NCBI GenBank assembly: GCA_017398105.1
Contig: JAFQHF010000065.1
Span: 1 to 44,211, forward strand
From: Oscillospiraceae bacterium
GTDB lineage: Bacteria; Bacillota_A; Clostridia; Oscillospirales; Oscillospiraceae
Reading direction: 5' to 3'
DNA length: 44,211 bases
Below, in pieces: positions 39,662 through 44,211 of this stretch (the first letter of the stretch is position 1; each line of letters starts with the position of its first letter). The position numbers were made by a program, and so were the translations under genes. The notes below the pieces were generated by a model. That model worked only from the letters and a program-made list of their open reading frames with translations, made no database searches and was not told the DNA's origin.

Positions 39662-39692
39662 GAAGAGGGGCCGGGAGCTCCTCTTTCTTTTT
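39662..39692 (+). terminator. terminator of the Dabb/ACT/PFL unit
   Basis: GAAGAGGGGC and GCTCCTCTTTC pair with a G-T and a CGGGA loop, followed by a T-rich tract. A weaker AAAACAG/CTGTTTT hairpin lies at 39614-39633. Confidence 0.65.
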
Positions 39693-39765
39693 GCGGATGG
39701 GGAAATGTGAAAAATATATTACGAAAACACTGGAATTCAATGGCACAATATGCTATGATATAAAA

Positions 39766-39784
39766 TAAGCATAACTTATGCTTA
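39766..39784. promoter_or_regulatory. 19-bp perfect palindrome, operator candidate for the kinase pair
   Basis: TAAGCATAACTTATGCTTA (39766-39784) is a perfect 9-1-9 palindrome. It lies 28 bp before the first kinase start and just after a possible TATGAT -10 box (39753-39758 region) whose -35 box is weak. This is a typical place for a repressor site. Confidence 0.6.
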
Positions 39785-39812
39785 GGGAAATTCTGGATAT
39801 GTGAGTGATACT

Positions 39813-41903
39813 ATGGAAAAACGTTGCTATGGCTGTATGCAGATCAAGGAACAGAGTCCGATCTGCGAGCATTGCGGCTTTAATGAGAATATTGAAAATC
39901 TGCCCCATCAGCTTCCGCTGGGAACTGTTCTGCTGGAGCAGTATGTGGTGGGTAAAGCGCTGGGCCAGGGCCGCAGCGGCATTACCTATATTGGTCTGGA
40001 TCTGAATCTGGATGCACCGGTTGCCATCAAGGAATATTATCCTGCGGGCGTGCAGGAGCGCGACTGCAGCGTGTCCCTTGAGGTCACCTGTGAAGGTTCT
40101 GCCCAGCAGGAAAAATTCCGCCAGGGCAAGGAGCGCTTCATTGAAGAAGCACGGGCGCTGGGTAAATTTGTGGATACCCCCCAGATCATCCATGTGTATA
40201 ACTACTTTGAAGCGAACAACACCTCTTACACCATTACAGATCATGTCAAAGGTGTCAGCCTGAAGACCTATGTCAATATGCGCGGCGGAAAGCTGACCCC
40301 AAAGGAAACTTTCCGGATCATGCAGCCTGTGATGGATGCCATGGAAAAGATCCATGAGGATGGCCTGGTGCACCGGGGAATTCGTCCCGATAATATTATG
40401 ATCCAGTTTGGCGGTGCGGCAAAGCTGCTGGAGCTGGGTGGTGTGGTGCAGCAAAAGAAAGCATCCGGAGAGACTGACACGGAAAAAGCAGCCTTCAGCC
40501 GTTCGTTTGCCCCCGCCGAGCAGTATCAGTCCGAGGGTAACATGGGCCCCTGGACGGATATGTATGCCCTGTGTGCAACCATGTACTATTGCATGACCGG
40601 GCAGGCTCCTGTGGATGCTTTAACCAGAAAAAAGAAGAATGTTCATCCGGACTGGAATTCGATTCCGGATCTGACTCAGGCCCAGATGGCGGCTCTGGAA
40701 AAGGGCATGGCGCTGTCTGAAATGGAGAGAATCGGATCGGTCGGCATGTTCCGGAAGGCGATTTCCGGACAGCAGGTCGTTTTGAAGGAAGAGAAAAAAG
40801 AATCTGCAAAGGAAGAACCCAAGCCCAAAAAACAGAGAAAGAAGCCTCTGCCGCTGATCCTGGCAGGCGTGGCTGCGGTTGCGGTGATTGCGGTTGCGGC
40901 TGTCTTTGCCATGGGCAGGAAGGATGCAGAGCCGGTGCAGATGGAAGCTGAGCAGACGACTGCGGCGACCCAGGCAACGGAAACCGAGCCTGTGGTGACG
41001 GAACCTGAGTGGGAGCCGGCAGTTGCCCGTGCAGGCTACGGTGAGGCAGTCTATTCCTATCTGGATGCCGGAACCCAGGTCAGGATCGTGGGCCGGGTCG
41101 ATGATTACTATGTGATAGAACAGGAAGCACTGGATCTGCTGGTTTATCAGGAATATGTGCGCCTGGACGATGAGGAGGAATACGCCTTCTGGGACGGCTA
41201 TTCTAAAAACAATATTCAGGTTTACGACAACGGTATGCTGGAAGGTGATCCCATTGCCATCCTGCGCAAGAACACCGAAGTCAGAGTGCGCGACGGCAAG
41301 GGCGGCTGGCTGCGGATCGAATGGAATGAAAACGAAGGCTATGTGTCGAATGACAGCATCAGCCAGTGGTATGTTTCTTCCAAGGCTGCGGCAGAACCTG
41401 ACGTGATGCTGATGGGTAATTACTATGGCCCCGTTCAGGACGGAGATCTGGCTGCCTGCGATGGTGAGATCATAGCCGACGGTACAAAAGCGTACATTAC
41501 CCTGCTGCTGCGGGAGGATGAGGTCAAGGTTACGGATTATGATGAGGATGTTGCCGTAATCTGGATCGAAGGGGAACTCTTTGCAGAGGTGCCCAGAGGA
41601 ATCCTGGCGCTGGAAGGCGAAGAGGAGTATGAGACCTGGACAGGCTACTCCAAGTGGGATGGCGTGATCTATGCAGAATATCAGCTGCGCAATGAACTGG
41701 AAAAGCTGTATACCAACAAGGAAGTGACCGTTCTGGATGAATTACCGGAATGTTATGTGGTGGAATACGAAGGAAAGCTCGGCTACATGCTGAAGGACAA
41801 GGTTTCCGAAACCAAGATCCGCAGCTCCAGCAGCAGCGGCGGTGACGTCGTCTATGGTGGAGGCGGCGGTGGCGGAGGCGGCGGTGGAGTCATCTGGAAC
41901 TGA
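39813..41903 (+). CDS. predicted membrane pseudokinase with zinc ribbon and SH3-like tail
   Basis: A 696-residue protein, paralogue of the next gene with the same plan. It has a zinc ribbon (Cys 5, 8, 18, 21), a PASTA-less Hanks-type kinase domain (about 44-310), one membrane helix (LILAGVAAVAVIAVAAVFAM), then extracytoplasmic SH3-like units (VRIVGRVDDYYVIE, VRVRDGKGGWLRIEW, VTVLDELPECYVVEY). The tail is Ser/Gly-rich with eleven Gly in a row. VAIK Lys73 is kept, but the Gly loop is GQGRSG, the HRD Asp is Gly (VHRGIRPDN, residue 189) and DFG is ELG (Glu207). Phosphotransfer is therefore unlikely. The ATG at 39813 matches the paralogue start; a GTG at 39801 is in frame. Confidence 0.85.
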   Translation: MEKRCYGCMQIKEQSPICEHCGFNENIENLPHQLPLGTVLLEQYVVGKALGQGRSGITYIGLDLNLDAPVAIKEYYPAGVQERDCSVSLEVTCEGSAQQEKFRQGKERFIEEARALGKFVDTPQIIHVYNYFEANNTSYTITDHVKGVSLKTYVNMRGGKLTPKETFRIMQPVMDAMEKIHEDGLVHRGIRPDNIMIQFGGAAKLLELGGVVQQKKASGETDTEKAAFSRSFAPAEQYQSEGNMGPWTDMYALCATMYYCMTGQAPVDALTRKKKNVHPDWNSIPDLTQAQMAALEKGMALSEMERIGSVGMFRKAISGQQVVLKEEKKESAKEEPKPKKQRKKPLPLILAGVAAVAVIAVAAVFAMGRKDAEPVQMEAEQTTAATQATETEPVVTEPEWEPAVARAGYGEAVYSYLDAGTQVRIVGRVDDYYVIEQEALDLLVYQEYVRLDDEEEYAFWDGYSKNNIQVYDNGMLEGDPIAILRKNTEVRVRDGKGGWLRIEWNENEGYVSNDSISQWYVSSKAAAEPDVMLMGNYYGPVQDGDLAACDGEIIADGTKAYITLLLREDEVKVTDYDEDVAVIWIEGELFAEVPRGILALEGEEEYETWTGYSKWDGVIYAEYQLRNELEKLYTNKEVTVLDELPECYVVEYEGKLGYMLKDKVSETKIRSSSSSGGDVVYGGGGGGGGGGGVIWN

Positions 41904-41946
41904 CAGTCTGCCTTCGTTAGATTTCTGATAAAAGAGAAGTGAGAGT

Positions 41947-44034
41947 ATGGAAAAGCGTTGCTATGGCTGCATGCAGATCAAAAAACAGAGTCCCATATGC
42001 GAGCATTGCGGTTTTAACGAAAATGTAGAAAACCTGCCCCATCAGCTGCCTCTGGGCAGTGTGCTGAGAGATCAGTACATGGTGGGCAAGGTGCTGGGAC
42101 AGGGCGGCTTCGGCATTACCTACATGGGTCTGGATTTGAAGCTGCAGACGCCTGTAGCCATCAAAGAATACTATCCCAAGAGCATCGTCAGCCGTGACTG
42201 CCGGGTGTCTCCGGAAGTCATCAGCAATCAGCCGGAGACCCAGGAGCAGTTCCATCAGGGCCGGGATCTGTTTATCCGGGAGGCCCGTGCTTTGGGCAAG
42301 TTTGCAAATCTGCCTCAGGTGGTGCATGTGTTCAATTTCTTCCAGGAAAACAACACATCCTACATCATCATGGAGCACATCAGAGGCGTGGATCTGAAGT
42401 CCTATGTAAATGTTCGCGGCGGTAAATTACCTGCAGGTGACACCATGCGGATCGTGCTTCCTGTGATGGATGCCCTGAGCAAGATCCATGAAGCGGGTCT
42501 GGTTCACCGGGATATCAGTCCGGACAATATTATGATCCTGTTTGACGGATCTGCAAAGCTGCTGGATTTTGGCGCAGCGTTGAAAGTTGAAAATTCCTCT
42601 GCATCGCAGGCAGATGCAAAGCCCTCGAAGGCGGTGCTGAAGCGGGGCTTTGCACCGATTGAGCAGTATCAGAGAAACGGCAATGTGGGCCCCTGGACGG
42701 ATGTATATGCACTGTGTGCAACGATCTACTACTGCATGACCGGTGAGGTTCCTCAGGATGCCCTGAGGCGGGATAAAGAGGGCCTGCATCCGGATTGGAG
42801 AAAGATTCCGGGCCTGACTGAAGGACAGGCAGCATTGCTGGAAAAAGGTCTGGCACTGCAGCTGGAAAACCGTGTTCCCTCTGTTGCCGCACTGAAAAAC
42901 GGCTTACTGGCACATATGCCCATACTGCCCCATCCGAATCCTGATGACGAGAAAGAACAGCAGAAAAAGCCGGGAAAGAAAATGACAGGTGTTCTGCTGG
43001 CAGCGGCATTGGCGGTCGTGGTGGCGGCTGGTGCGCTCTTCGGACTCAAAGGCGGTGACAGCGCTGCTCCTACGGAGGAAACCATCGCGGCAGCATCAAC
43101 GGAAACCCAGGCGGCTGTTACGGAAGCAGTGCCTGTCTGGGAACCGGGTGTTGCCAGGGCCAACTATGGCGAAGCGGTGTACAGGACCCTGGATGCCGGT
43201 ACTGAGGTCAATGTGATCGGCCGGTACAAGGATTACTTTGTGATCGAAGGGGATGACCTGGACCTTCTGGTGTATCAGGACTATATCCGGACAGCCAAGG
43301 ACGAAAAATTCCAGTGGTGGGACGGATACAGCCAGAAGGATACTGGCGTATATAAGAATGTGAAGCTGGAAGGTGATCCTTTCGCAATCCTCGAAAAAAA
43401 CACCAAGGTTCGTGTGCTGGAAGGCAAGGGCAGCTGGGTGCAGATCGAGTGGGACGGCGGAACGGGCTTCGTGTCGGTTGATAATGTGAGTCAGTGGTAT
43501 ATCACCTCCTTCGGTTCCGGTGCTGGCGCTGTCGGAGGCGGCGGTGGCGGCAGCGGCGGCGTGAATGCCGGCGATATTGCGGCAACGGAAATGGGTGCAC
43601 AATTATTCCTGCTGGGCGAATACTACGGCCCGAGACAGGAATCCAATTTCAAGGCCAGCCAGGGAAAGGGTAAGGGCACCATCCTGGCCGATGGTACGGA
43701 AGCCTACATTACCCTTTTGATGTATGGCGACGAAGTTAAGGTAACTGAGTACACCAAGACCAAGGCAACCATTTGGCTGGAAGGCGACCTGTATGCCCAG
43801 GTGTCCCGGAAAATGCTGAGACTGGACGAAGACAAGGCCTACAATACCTGGGACGGAAATACCGCCTGGGATGCTGTCATCTATTCGGAAGCCCAGCTTC
43901 GCAATGTATCACAGGAATTGTCGCTGAATAAAGTGGTAACAGTTGTGGATGAACTGCCCGGCTGCTATGTGGTTGAATTTGAGGGAAAAATCGGCTATAT
44001 GCCAAAAGACAAGGTTTCTAGAATGAAATATTAA
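41947..44034 (+). CDS. receptor-like Ser/Thr protein kinase with zinc ribbon and SH3-like tail
   Basis: A 695-residue protein. The zinc ribbon (MEKRCYGCMQIKKQSPICEHC) is followed by an intact kinase domain: GQGGFG loop, VAIK Lys73, Glu112, VHRDISPDN (Asp189, Asn194), LLDFGAAL (Asp207), and an activation segment ending GFAPIEQY. A basic juxtamembrane stretch and one helix (GVLLAAALAVVVAAGALFGL) lead to an extracytoplasmic part with SH3-like units split by a Gly-rich linker (GAVGGGGGGSGGVNAGD). It should phosphorylate proteins in the cytosol in response to something sensed outside. The gene is 43 bp after the pseudokinase gene with no terminator between them, so both are one operon. A strong terminator follows. 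Confidence 0.9.
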   Translation: MEKRCYGCMQIKKQSPICEHCGFNENVENLPHQLPLGSVLRDQYMVGKVLGQGGFGITYMGLDLKLQTPVAIKEYYPKSIVSRDCRVSPEVISNQPETQEQFHQGRDLFIREARALGKFANLPQVVHVFNFFQENNTSYIIMEHIRGVDLKSYVNVRGGKLPAGDTMRIVLPVMDALSKIHEAGLVHRDISPDNIMILFDGSAKLLDFGAALKVENSSASQADAKPSKAVLKRGFAPIEQYQRNGNVGPWTDVYALCATIYYCMTGEVPQDALRRDKEGLHPDWRKIPGLTEGQAALLEKGLALQLENRVPSVAALKNGLLAHMPILPHPNPDDEKEQQKKPGKKMTGVLLAAALAVVVAAGALFGLKGGDSAAPTEETIAAASTETQAAVTEAVPVWEPGVARANYGEAVYRTLDAGTEVNVIGRYKDYFVIEGDDLDLLVYQDYIRTAKDEKFQWWDGYSQKDTGVYKNVKLEGDPFAILEKNTKVRVLEGKGSWVQIEWDGGTGFVSVDNVSQWYITSFGSGAGAVGGGGGGSGGVNAGDIAATEMGAQLFLLGEYYGPRQESNFKASQGKGKGTILADGTEAYITLLMYGDEVKVTEYTKTKATIWLEGDLYAQVSRKMLRLDEDKAYNTWDGNTAWDAVIYSEAQLRNVSQELSLNKVVTVVDELPGCYVVEFEGKIGYMPKDKVSRMKY

Positions 44035-44039
44035 CAAAG

Positions 44040-44072
44040 AACAGCACCGCGCAAAAATGCGCGGTGCTGTTT
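44040..44072 (+). terminator. terminator of the kinase operon
   Basis: AACAGCACCGCGCA (44040-44053) and TGCGCGGTGCTGTT (44058-44071) are a perfect 14-bp stem; the stem end provides the T residues. Confidence 0.85.
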
Positions 44073-44095
44073 AGACTGTCAAAAAAGCTTCGCAG

Positions 44096-44211
44096 AATTT
44101 GCCGCCAAAGCGGCAAACCCATCTGAATCATTTTTGGCCGCGGCGTGTACGTGGACAAAAATACATCTCAGACTGCAAGTGTGCGAGTTGTGCGCCAGAG
44201 GCGCACAAGGA
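44096..44211. repeat. palindrome-rich intergenic segment reaching the window end
   Basis: Three hairpins follow one another: TTTGCCGC / GCGGCAAA (about 44099-44117), TTTTTGGCC / GGACAAAAA with one mismatch (44130-44162), and TTGTGCGCC / GGCGCACAA (44188-44209). No gene is seen. It may be one end of a larger repeat that continues outside. Confidence 0.45.

Noticed and set aside
41860..41890. Run of GGC/GGA codons at the pseudokinase C-terminus as a frameshift or assembly error
   Set aside because: The frame continues normally to V-I-W-N and a stop, and the paralogue has a Gly-rich stretch too, so a real Gly-rich tail is more likely.

Overview
The window looks like chromosome of an anaerobic gut Firmicute of class Clostridia, most likely Oscillospiraceae/Ruminococcaceae. 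The reasons are the fused IspH-ribosomal protein S1 gene, the acetate kinase, PFL/UPF0210 and Dabb genes, strong Shine-Dalgarno sites with promoters of the TTGACA-17-TATAAT type, and intermediate-to-high GC with GTAGGG-type intergenic palindromes. No rRNA, tRNA or CRISPR array was recognised. The genus cannot be named from sequence alone.

Bases 1 to about 8.7 kb are the right-hand part of an integrated mobile element and are visibly more AT-rich than the rest. On the minus strand they hold the start of a Fic-type protein, a SWIM zinc-finger protein and a MobC relaxosome protein beside an oriT-like palindrome. On the plus strand come an OmpR-type response regulator, a histidine kinase and a large lipoprotein, then a Cys-rich KTR protein, a small sigma factor, an HTH protein, a small conserved protein and a large serine recombinase. 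The recombinase lies next to a gene that has lost its 5' end (8745-9140), which marks the right junction. The regulator, kinase and lipoprotein form a closed circuit: 11-bp-spaced half-sites sit at the same distance from the -10 box in front of both the regulator gene and the lipoprotein gene.

From 9 to 16 kb there is an alpha/beta hydrolase, a YD-repeat lipoprotein and a compact operon made of an SPFH/band-7 protein, an Arc-like ribbon-helix-helix protein, four tandem diverged DUF2500-like proteins and a small membrane protein. A nitroreductase and a second YD-repeat lipoprotein with an in-frame stop follow. From 16 to 30 kb the genes are mostly housekeeping: tmcAL, ackA, pepT, birA, homocysteine S-methyltransferase, M29 aminopeptidase, acetyltransferase, rpmE, hflX, a YigZ protein and dgt. 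Two small XRE-regulator/membrane-protein cassettes are interspersed.

From 30.8 to 37.1 kb lies dnaG followed by two overlapping sigma-70-like genes, the second with degenerate DNA-binding regions, then cmk and the ispH-rpsA fusion. Next come two tandem Dabb proteins, an ACT protein and a PFL protein. The window closes with two tandem receptor-like Ser/Thr kinase paralogues. The first is a predicted pseudokinase (HRD to HRG, DFG to ELG) and the second is intact; a 19-bp perfect palindrome precedes them.

The best candidates for something undescribed are the pseudokinase/kinase pair, the SPFH/DUF2500-like operon, the dnaG-sigma-sigma arrangement and the mobile regulator/lipoprotein circuit.
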